Below, in pieces: positions 57,536-64,000 of a DNA stretch of 64,000 bases. Made by a program: the position numbers and the translations under genes. The notes under the pieces were generated by a model. That model searched no databases. It was given only the letters and a program-made list of their open reading frames with translations, and was not told the origin of the DNA. This stretch comes from Gammaproteobacteria bacterium (GTDB lineage: Bacteria; Pseudomonadota; Gammaproteobacteria; Steroidobacterales; GCA-2729495): contig QUBU01000002.1 of NCBI GenBank assembly GCA_014337915.1, positions 62,001 through 126,000 of the forward strand. The letters run 5' to 3'. Positions within the stretch are counted from its first letter, which is position 1; each line of letters starts with the position of its first letter.

Positions 57536-58651
57536 ATGCACATTGGCGTGCCCAGGGAGATCAAGAACCACGAATACCGGGTCGGCCTGACGCCGGCCAG
57601 CGTGCGCGAGCTGGTGGCGCAGGGGCACGAGGTCATGGTCGAGAGTGGCGCCGGTGCCGGCATCGGCATGGACGACGCCGATTACCGTCGCTGCGGTGCA
57701 AGCATCGGCAGCGTGGCCGCAGAGGTCTATGCGGCGGCGGAGATGATCGTCAAGGTGAAGGAGCCGCAGGCAGCGGAGTTTCCGCTGCTGAAGCCGGGGC
57801 AGCTGCTGTTCACCTACCTGCACCTGGCACCCGACCCGGCGCAGACGCAACAGCTGCTCGCCGCCGACGTGGTCGCGATCGCCTACGAGACAGTCACCGG
57901 CCCCGACCAGACACTGCCGCTGCTCGCGCCCATGAGCGAGGTGGCCGGACGCATGGCGGTGCCGGTGGGCGCCCATTGCCTGGAGCGCGAGGCGGGTGGT
58001 GCCGGCATCCTGCTCGGCGGCGTGCCGGGCGTGCGCTCCGCGAACGTGCTGGTCATCGGCGGCGGCGTGGTGGGCGCCAACGCGGTGCGCGTGGCCATGG
58101 GCATGGAGGCACAGGTCACGGTCATCGATCGTTCGCTGCCGCGGCTGCAGGTACTCGATTTCCAGTTCGGCGGCCGCCTCAACACCATTTTCTCGACGAT
58201 GCATGCCATCGAAGAGTACGTGGCGGATGCCGACCTGGTGATCGGTGCGGTGCTGCTGCCGGGTGGCGCGGCGCCCAAGCTGGTCACCCGCACCATGGTG
58301 CGCGGTATGCGTCCCGGCTCGGTGCTGGTGGATGTGGCCATCGACCAGGGCGGCTGCTTCGAGACCAGCCGGCCCACCACGCACGCCGAACCCACCTTCG
58401 TCGACGAGCGCGTGGTGCACTACTGCGTGACCAACATGCCCGGCGCCGTGCCGCGCACTTCCACCTTCGCGCTGAACAACGCGACCCTGCCGTACGTGCT
58501 GGCACTGGCCGGGAAGGGTTACCGGCGCGCGCTGCTGGAGGACGGCGGCCTGCAGGCGGGACTCAACGTGCACCGTGGCGTGGTGACCTGCGAGGCGGTG
58601 GCCCAGGCGCAGCGGCTGCGCTGGCTGCCAGCGGAGCAGGCGCTGGCCTGA
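57536..58651 (+). CDS. ald: Alanine dehydrogenase
   Basis: Ald interconverts L-alanine and pyruvate plus ammonia with NAD. The 371-aa product from ATG 57536 (AGGAGG 9 nt upstream) begins [20 protein letters not shown], and contains [20 protein letters not shown] with the catalytic Lys, [20 protein letters not shown] with the active-site His, and the NAD site [20 protein letters not shown]. Late motifs [20 protein letters not shown] and [20 protein letters not shown] are standard. It is convergent with the ABC exporter gene. Confidence 0.96.
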   Translation: MHIGVPREIKNHEYRVGLTPASVRELVAQGHEVMVESGAGAGIGMDDADYRRCGASIGSVAAEVYAAAEMIVKVKEPQAAEFPLLKPGQLLFTYLHLAPDPAQTQQLLAADVVAIAYETVTGPDQTLPLLAPMSEVAGRMAVPVGAHCLEREAGGAGILLGGVPGVRSANVLVIGGGVVGANAVRVAMGMEAQVTVIDRSLPRLQVLDFQFGGRLNTIFSTMHAIEEYVADADLVIGAVLLPGGAAPKLVTRTMVRGMRPGSVLVDVAIDQGGCFETSRPTTHAEPTFVDERVVHYCVTNMPGAVPRTSTFALNNATLPYVLALAGKGYRRALLEDGGLQAGLNVHRGVVTCEAVAQAQRLRWLPAEQALA

Positions 58652-58668
58652 CCGCTGCCGCCCCCGGC

Positions 58669-60555
58669 CTAGCGGTAGCCCTCGGCCTGTAGCCGGAACA
58701 GTTTCGCGTACAGGCCATCCCGTGCCAGCAGCTCGTCGTGGGTGCCGTACTCGCTGATGCGGCCCTGCTCGATGACGGCGATGCGATCGGCCTGGCGCAC
58801 GGTGGAAAAGCGGTGTGAGATCAGGATCGAGATGCGCCCGCGCGTGTGCTCCCTGAAGTAGGCGAACAGTTCGGCTTCTGCGCCGGCATCCATGGATGCG
58901 GTGGGTTCGTCGAGCACGAGGATATCGGCAGTCATGCGCATGAAGGCGCGTGACAGCGCCATTTTCTGCCACTGCCCGGTGGAGAGTTCCTTGCCGCCGC
59001 GGAACCAGCTGCCGAGCTGGGTGGCGAAGCGGCGCTCGAGCCGTTCGATGAAGGGCATGGCCATGCCTTTGCGCGCGGAGTCCTCCCAGCGCTGCTCGTC
59101 GCTGAAGGCCTGCACGTCGCCGGCGCCGATGTTCTCGCCGACGGTGAACTGGTAGCGGTTGAAGTCCTGGAAGATGACGCCGATCTGGCGGCGCAGCGCC
59201 TGCGGATCCCACTCGCGCACATCGAGCCCGTGCACCAGCACCCGGCCGCGGGTCGGCTGGTAGAGGCCGCAGAGCAGTTTGATGAGCGTGGACTTGCCGG
59301 CGCCGTTCTCGCCCACCAGCGCCAGGCTCTCGCCCGGGCGGATCTGCAGGCTGACGCCGTCGAGCGCCGGCGCCGCCGCGCCCGGGTAGGTGAAGGAGAC
59401 GTCCTCGAAGCGCACGCCATCCTGCGGCTGCGGGCCGCGCGCGCCGCTGCCCCAGCGGTAGGCCGGCGCCTGTTCCAGGTACTCGTAGAGGTTGGTGAGG
59501 TAGAGGTTGTCCTCGTACATGCCGCCGATGGAGCCGAGGCTCGCGGAGATCGCGCCCTGGCCCTGGCGGAACAGCACCAGGTACATGGTCATCGCGCCCA
59601 GCGTGATGCTGGTGCCTGCCGCTGCTACTGCGACCCAGGCATAGGCGCCGTACAGGGCCGCGGTGCCGAGCAGCGCCAGGGCCATGCCCCAGCTCTCGCG
59701 GCGCAGGGTGAGGGCGCGGTCCTCGGCGTAGATCTTGCGGAAGATGGCGCGGTAGCGCTCGAGCAGCATCGGCCCCAGCTGGAACAGCTGCACCTCCTTG
59801 GCATGGTCCTCGCGCGACATGACGATCTCGAGGTAGTTCTGCAGCCGCGCCTCCGGGGCGCGCATGCGAAACAGCCGGAAGTTGTCGCCGGAGAACTTGG
59901 TCTCGGCGACGAAGGCCGGCAGGCCGGCCAGCACCAGCAGGGCCAGCGCCCACAGCGAGAACTGCGCGATCAGCACGCCGAAGCTGGCGAGCGACACCAG
60001 CTGCTGGAACAGCGCGAAGCTGCGCATCACCAGCGACAGCGGGCGCGTGGACGCCTCGCGGCGCGCCCGCTGCAGCTTGTCGTAGAACTCGGCGTCCTCG
60101 AACTGCGTGAGGTCCAGCGTCAGCGCCTTGGCGAGGATCATTTCGTTGACGCGCTGCCCGAGCTGGGCCCGCAGCAGCGACTGGCAGGCGTTGATGCCGC
60201 GCTGGGCGGCGCCGAGGGCAGCCATGGCCAGCCCTTCCAGCAGCACCAGTTCCAGCACCCGGCTGAAGTCCGGTGCAGCACCCGCATGCACCGCGTTGAC
60301 CTGGCCGACCACGGCATCCACCAGCAGCTTGCCGATCCAGGCGGCGACCGCCGGCAGCAGGCCGGCGAGCAGCGTGACGCCTGCGAGCGTGATGGTGAGT
60401 TGCCGGTTGGTGGACCAGACCAGCTCGACCGCACGGCGCGTGTAGCGCAGCACGGCCGCGTTGCGCAGCAACTGCTGGAACCAGCTGCCGGCGGGCGGTG
60501 GCGACTGCATGGCGCCCTGCGCGTGGGTCGGCAACTGCGGGAAGGCCTGGGCCAT
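58669..60555 (-). CDS. ABC exporter half-transporter (fused membrane and ATPase domains)
   Basis: The 628-aa product has a six-helix ABC transmembrane domain (residues about 35-340) and a C-terminal ATPase: Walker [21 protein letters not shown], signature [17 protein letters not shown], Walker [20 protein letters not shown] and switch [20 protein letters not shown]. The signature is STGQ rather than SGGQ. ATG 60553-60555 follows moeA by 5 nt; a second ATG 15 codons on is possible. The cargo is unknown. It is the last gene of a four-gene chain that also holds moeA and an XdhC/CoxI protein. Confidence 0.88.
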   Translation of the reverse strand: MAQAFPQLPTHAQGAMQSPPPAGSWFQQLLRNAAVLRYTRRAVELVWSTNRQLTITLAGVTLLAGLLPAVAAWIGKLLVDAVVGQVNAVHAGAAPDFSRVLELVLLEGLAMAALGAAQRGINACQSLLRAQLGQRVNEMILAKALTLDLTQFEDAEFYDKLQRARREASTRPLSLVMRSFALFQQLVSLASFGVLIAQFSLWALALLVLAGLPAFVAETKFSGDNFRLFRMRAPEARLQNYLEIVMSREDHAKEVQLFQLGPMLLERYRAIFRKIYAEDRALTLRRESWGMALALLGTAALYGAYAWVAVAAAGTSITLGAMTMYLVLFRQGQGAISASLGSIGGMYEDNLYLTNLYEYLEQAPAYRWGSGARGPQPQDGVRFEDVSFTYPGAAAPALDGVSLQIRPGESLALVGENGAGKSTLIKLLCGLYQPTRGRVLVHGLDVREWDPQALRRQIGVIFQDFNRYQFTVGENIGAGDVQAFSDEQRWEDSARKGMAMPFIERLERRFATQLGSWFRGGKELSTGQWQKMALSRAFMRMTADILVLDEPTASMDAGAEAELFAYFREHTRGRISILISHRFSTVRQADRIAVIEQGRISEYGTHDELLARDGLYAKLFRLQAEGYR

Positions 60556-60560
60556 CGGTA

Positions 60561-61781
60561 TCACCAGCCGTAATAGCGGGCCGGATACCCGGCAGGAAAA
60601 TGGTCCTGGCCACGCGGCAGTTCCACGAAGCCGTCGGTGCCGCCTAGCGCGACGAAGTCGCCCGAGGTGTTGGTCGGGCGCGGCACCACCGCCACCTCGC
60701 CAGCGTCGCTGCAGGCGAGCGTGACCGGCAGGAAGCAGGTCAGGTCCGGCGTGAAGTCCACCGGTGTGGCCAGCCGGTACCGCTGCGCCGGACGCTCGCT
60801 GGCGCCCATGGCCCGTGCGAGGCCGGGCAGCACGTAGCGAACCAGGCAGACCAGGCTGGAGACGGGATTGCCAGGCAGTGCGAATACCAGCCGGCCGTCG
60901 CCGCTGCGGCCGAACCACAGCGGCAGGCCGGGTCGTTGCAGCACCTTGTGGAAGATGGCCTCGACGCCGAGTGCGGCCAGCGTTGCGGGCACGTGATCGA
61001 ACTGCCCCATGGAGACGCCGCCGGAGAGTACCAGCACCTCGTTGGCGGCATGCAGGCGGCCGATTTCGCGGACCAGTTCCTGCGGATCGTCGCGCAGCAG
61101 GCTGCGCGAGACCCGGGGAAAGCCGCGTCGACGCAACGCCGCGGCGATCGCCCGGTCGTTGGAGGAGCGGATCTGCGAAGCGCCGATGGCGACACCGGGT
61201 TCCACCAGTTCGTCGCCGGTGGAAATGACCGCGATGCGCGGCCAGGCGGCGACCGCCACGTCGGCGCGGCCGCCCAGGGTGAGGATCGCCATCTCCGCAG
61301 GCCCGATGACGCTGCCGGCGGCGAGCAGGCGCGCGCCCTGGCGATGGTCCGAGCCGCACCGGTGCACGAACTGGCCGGCACGAATGCTGTAGCCGGCTTC
61401 GACGCTGGCGTGGTTGCCGCTGCGCCGGATGCGCTCCACCGGGATCACGCTGTCGGTACCGGCGGGCAGCACGCTGCCGGTCATGACTTCCACGCATTGC
61501 CGGCTGTCGCTGATGTGCATTGCGGCCGCGCCCGCCGCCTGTGTGCCCGCCACCTCGAATTCGCGCCGGCCGTCGGCGAAGGCGCTGGCAGCCACAGCTA
61601 TGCCATCCATGGTGACGCGGTCGAAGGGCGGCTGGTCACGCTCGGCCAGCAGGTCCTCGCGCAGCACCGCGGAGAGTGCCTGCTCCAGCGGCACGCGCTG
61701 CGCCGGCCAGTGCGGCATCGCCGCGGCGATGAGCGCCGTGGCCTCCTCGACGCTGATGCGCTGGTGGGCTGCGCTGGCCAT
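60561..61781 (-). CDS. moeA: Molybdopterin molybdenumtransferase
   Basis: MoeA inserts molybdate into adenylated molybdopterin. The 406-aa product has [20 protein letters not shown], then [79 protein letters not shown] and [20 protein letters not shown], all MoeA signatures. The start codon lies directly next to the stop of the preceding XdhC-type gene. Confidence 0.94.
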   Translation of the reverse strand: MASAAHQRISVEEATALIAAAMPHWPAQRVPLEQALSAVLREDLLAERDQPPFDRVTMDGIAVAASAFADGRREFEVAGTQAAGAAAMHISDSRQCVEVMTGSVLPAGTDSVIPVERIRRSGNHASVEAGYSIRAGQFVHRCGSDHRQGARLLAAGSVIGPAEMAILTLGGRADVAVAAWPRIAVISTGDELVEPGVAIGASQIRSSNDRAIAAALRRRGFPRVSRSLLRDDPQELVREIGRLHAANEVLVLSGGVSMGQFDHVPATLAALGVEAIFHKVLQRPGLPLWFGRSGDGRLVFALPGNPVSSLVCLVRYVLPGLARAMGASERPAQRYRLATPVDFTPDLTCFLPVTLACSDAGEVAVVPRPTNTSGDFVALGGTDGFVELPRGQDHFPAGYPARYYGW

Positions 61782-62864
61782 TCAGCGGCTCCCGGCCACG
61801 AGGTCCAGCCGCCCGGCCAGCAGCGCATGGATCTCGGCGAGGATCGCCAGCGCGATGGTTTCCGGCGAGTCTGCGCCGATGCCGAGTCCCGCCGGCCCGC
61901 GCAGGCGGCCGGCGAGATCGCCAGCGGCCGCACCGAGGTCGGCGAGCAGGCGCTCGCGCCGCGCGCCGGGGCCGAGCAGGCCGATGTAGGGCATGGTCGT
62001 GCGCGCCAGCGCATGCAGGCAGGCGCGGTCGCTGTCGAGGTGGTGGTTCATCACCACCGCCGCTGCATAGCGGGCCGGATCGAGGTTGCGAGCGAGATCC
62101 TGCGGTGCCATGAGCAGCAACTGCTCCGCGGCGCCGAGATCGCCACGGGCGAGCGCCGCGGGCCGGCGGTCGGCGACGGTGACGCGCCAGCCGAGGCGGC
62201 TCGCCAGTTCGACCAGCGGCACGGCGTCCAGGCCGGCGCCGAGTACCAGCAGCCGCGGCAGCGGGCGCAGCGGCGCGTAGAGGACCCGGGCAGCACGACC
62301 GTCGACGCCCTCGATGGCGACCTCGCCCTTCCGGGCGCTGCGTCGCTGCACGCAACCGCGGGCCAGGCTGGCCTGCCAGGGTTGCGGCAGCTGCCAGCCC
62401 ACGTCGCCGTCGGCACCGCTCACCAGCGTGGCGCCCACGGGCAGGACCGGGTCATTGCTGGTCACGACGACGGCGCTGGTGGCTGGGTGCGCGCCGAGCA
62501 GCTGCTCGGCGATCGCCGCGAACGGCGCGTAACCCGTCGCCGGCAGCAGCGGTTGCAGGAGCACGCGGAACAGGCCGTTGCAGCCGAGGCCGAGGCCGAA
62601 GACCTCGTTGCCATCGTCGCGCAGGTCATAGGTGAGCAGCTGCGCGGTTTCGTCCGCCAGGACCTCGCGGGCGTGCTCGGCGAGGTCGCCCTCCAGGCAG
62701 CCGCCGCTCACCAGGCCCTGGTACTCCCCGGTGCCGGTGAGCAGGATGCGATGGCCGGCCTTGGTATAGGTCGAGCCTTCGGTTTCGACCACTGTGACCA
62801 GCACCAGCGGCAGCGAGGCGCTGCGCCAGCGCGCGAAGGACTCGAGGATCTGGCGCGCGCTCAC
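61782..62864 (-). CDS. XdhC/CoxI family protein
   Basis: XdhC/CoxI proteins bind molybdenum cofactor, promote its sulfuration and help insert it into xanthine dehydrogenase or related hydroxylases. The 360-aa product has the N-terminal XdhC domain (VLVTVVETEGSTYTKAGHRI, YQGLVSGGCLEGDLAEHARE, NEVFGLGLGCNGLFRVLLQP) and the C-terminal Rossmann domain (PRLLVLGAGLDAVPLVELAS, GLLGPGARRERLLADLG, then GLGIGADSPETIALAILAEI). No xdhA/xdhB or coxL homologue is in the window, so the client enzyme is elsewhere. The start overlaps the quinone oxidoreductase stop by 4 nt. Confidence 0.92.
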   Translation of the reverse strand: MSARQILESFARWRSASLPLVLVTVVETEGSTYTKAGHRILLTGTGEYQGLVSGGCLEGDLAEHAREVLADETAQLLTYDLRDDGNEVFGLGLGCNGLFRVLLQPLLPATGYAPFAAIAEQLLGAHPATSAVVVTSNDPVLPVGATLVSGADGDVGWQLPQPWQASLARGCVQRRSARKGEVAIEGVDGRAARVLYAPLRPLPRLLVLGAGLDAVPLVELASRLGWRVTVADRRPAALARGDLGAAEQLLLMAPQDLARNLDPARYAAAVVMNHHLDSDRACLHALARTTMPYIGLLGPGARRERLLADLGAAAGDLAGRLRGPAGLGIGADSPETIALAILAEIHALLAGRLDLVAGSR

Positions 62865-63868
62865 AGGCCGGCGTCCACGACCAGGACGAGCTTACCCATG
62901 GCGGCATTGGCCTCGAGGATCTCGTGGGCACGCGCCGCCTCGGCCAGCGGGAAACTCGCCTGCAGCACCGGGGCCAGCGCCCGCCGCTCGAGCAGTGGCC
63001 ACACATGCTCCGCCAGCGCCGCGGCGATGCGGCCCTTCTCGGCAACCTCACGGGCCCGCAGTGTCGAACCGGTGATGGTCAGCCGCCGGCTGAGCAGCTG
63101 GCCAAGGTTCAGTGTGCCGCGGCTGCCGCCAAGGACGCCAATCACCACCAGGCGCCCGTCGGCTGCCAGCACATTGAGGTTGGCTTCCAGGTAACTGCCG
63201 CCGACGATGTCGAGGATCACGTCGACGCCGCGGCCGCCGGTTTCGGCACGCACGACCTCGACGAACTGCTCCTCGTGGTAATCGATCGCCCGCTGTGCGC
63301 CGAGGCGCCGGCAGAGCTCGGCTTTCGCGGCGTTGCCGGCAGTGGCGAACACGCGCGAGCCCAGTACCTGCGCGAGCTGGATGGCCGTGGTGCCGATGCC
63401 GCTGGCGCCGCCGTGCACCAGCAGCGTCTCGCCGGGTGCCAGCCGCCCGCGCTCGAAGACGTTGCTCCAGACGGTGAAGAAGGTCTCCGGAAGCGCCGCG
63501 GCCTCGGTCAGCGAGAGCACCGACGGCACCGGCAGGCACTGCGGGACCGGAGCCACGCAGTATTCGGCGTAGCCGCCGCCCGTCACCAGCGCGCAGGCGC
63601 GGTCGCCGGGCTGGAAGCCCGTGCTGCCCGGGCCGAGGGCGGCGACGATGCCGGCCACCTCCAGGCCCGGGATATCGGAGGCACCCGGCGGTGGCGGATA
63701 CAGGCCGCGGCGCTGCAGGCAATCCGGGCGGTTGACGCCTGCCGCGGCCACGCGGATCAGCAGCTCGCCCGGGCCTGGCTCCGGGCGCGGGCGCTCGCCG
63801 GCAACCAGCACGGCGGGCGAGCCGGGCTCCCGGATTTCGACCACGCGCATGCGATCAGGCAGTGCCAC
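62861..63868 (-). CDS. NAD(P)H-quinone oxidoreductase, PIG3/zeta-crystallin type
   Basis: This 335-aa medium-chain reductase family protein reduces quinones or related carbonyl compounds with NADPH. It has RVAAAGVNRPDCLQRRGLYP, GLEVAGIVAALGPGSTGFQP, GDRACALVTGGGYAEYCVAP, the nucleotide site LLVHGGASGIGTTAIQLAQV and LGAQRAIDYHEEQFVEVVRA. No zinc-binding cysteines are present, as expected for the quinone branch. The start is GTG at 63868, or ATG at 63850. It leads the chain of four minus-strand genes to 58669. Confidence 0.9.
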   Translation of the reverse strand: MALPDRMRVVEIREPGSPAVLVAGERPRPEPGPGELLIRVAAAGVNRPDCLQRRGLYPPPPGASDIPGLEVAGIVAALGPGSTGFQPGDRACALVTGGGYAEYCVAPVPQCLPVPSVLSLTEAAALPETFFTVWSNVFERGRLAPGETLLVHGGASGIGTTAIQLAQVLGSRVFATAGNAAKAELCRRLGAQRAIDYHEEQFVEVVRAETGGRGVDVILDIVGGSYLEANLNVLAADGRLVVIGVLGGSRGTLNLGQLLSRRLTITGSTLRAREVAEKGRIAAALAEHVWPLLERRALAPVLQASFPLAEAARAHEILEANAAMGKLVLVVDAGL

Positions 63869-64000
63869 CGGCTCGACTCTGAGGGAGGGAAGGACCGCGG
63901 AAGTATATAAGTAACGCCGTGGCCCCGGGCTGCGGACACTGACATTTGGCAGGGCGCTGCGCTGCGCGCTGGAGCGACCCTGTGGCCTGTGCTAGCGTCA
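63869..64000. other. Window edge, upstream region of the oxidoreductase
   Basis: The stretch holds the promoter region of the quinone oxidoreductase. AGTATA at 63902-63907 (TATACT on the minus strand) could be its -10, about 34 nt from the start. I see no gene in the remaining bases. Confidence 0.35.

Noticed and set aside
57401-60613. Long upstream extension of the moaB frame across ald and the exporter
   Set aside because: It is antisense to ald, with no protein signal before the TTG at 57400.
60556-61497. N-terminal extension of the ABC exporter frame through moeA
   Set aside because: The added residues are Arg/Ala-rich noise overlapping moeA. The true exporter N-terminus starts at 60555.
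1-64000. CRISPR array, prophage, transposase, riboswitch or rRNA
   Set aside because: No regularly spaced repeats, phage or transposase motifs, or known riboswitch cores were recognised when reading both strands.

Overview
The window comes from a GC-rich, flagellated gammaproteobacterium. RdgC, GreB and TrmO, a flgA-flgM-flgN arm divergent from flgBCDEFGHIJKL, and sigma-54 plus sigma-28 flagellar promoters all fit that group, as in pseudomonads and xanthomonads. I cannot name the genus. Two proteins carry PEP-CTERM-like tails, so the species probably has an exosortase system elsewhere. No prophage, insertion sequence, integrase or CRISPR array is visible. The window is chromosomal core and near-core sequence with a few poorly described genes.

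1-13.6 kb: flagellar rod, hook and filament genes. On the minus strand flgB to flgL form one tightly packed unit, followed by flagellin (cut by the window edge) with its own sigma-28 promoter. On the plus strand are flgA, flgM and flgN. A near-perfect sigma-54 promoter precedes flgB, a second sigma-54-type site reads towards flgA, and a sigma-28 site precedes flgM. This is the usual hierarchy: RpoN for the hook-basal body, FliA for the filament and for FlgM/FlgN.

13.7-28.0 kb: storage carbon. A UspA protein and glycogen synthase (glgA) face malQ and glgC. Then come pta-ackA, glgB, and on the opposite strand glgP-glgX. Together these genes make, branch, debranch and phosphorolyse glycogen. The acetate (acyl phosphate) pair pta-ackA sits inside the cluster, and a short repeat lies before pta and again before glgB.

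28.0-44.7 kb: mixed envelope and regulatory genes. These include an ABM-domain protein, a DUF748/AsmA-like protein, a glycine-rich RRM protein, a HemF-like lipoprotein, a PEP-CTERM protein, an MFS transporter, an orphan DGQHR (DndB-like) protein, a DUF4136 lipoprotein, an ABC-2 exporter (two DUF3526 permeases and an ATPase) divergent from a TetR regulator with a 12-bp tandem repeat, an Asp-box beta-propeller and a DUF418 membrane protein.

44.7-56 kb: a lipoprotein, rdgC, a DUF1838 protein, greB, a GST, a second PEP-CTERM protein, a DOMON-like protein, a NamZ-type muramidase, an MscS-family channel, trmO, a bactofilin, a zinc-ribbon protein and tRNA-Arg(ACG). 56-64 kb: gloB and moaB, ald, and a minus-strand chain of quinone oxidoreductase, XdhC/CoxI, moeA and an ABC exporter, so molybdenum cofactor genes appear twice.

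The observations I rate highest are: a dispersed 20-bp repeat placed 43-45 nt upstream of three unrelated start codons in the same orientation; a set of genes whose -10 hexamer lies only 6-7 nt before the start codon, suggesting leaderless mRNAs; and three convergent gene pairs that share one CTAG as both stop codons.
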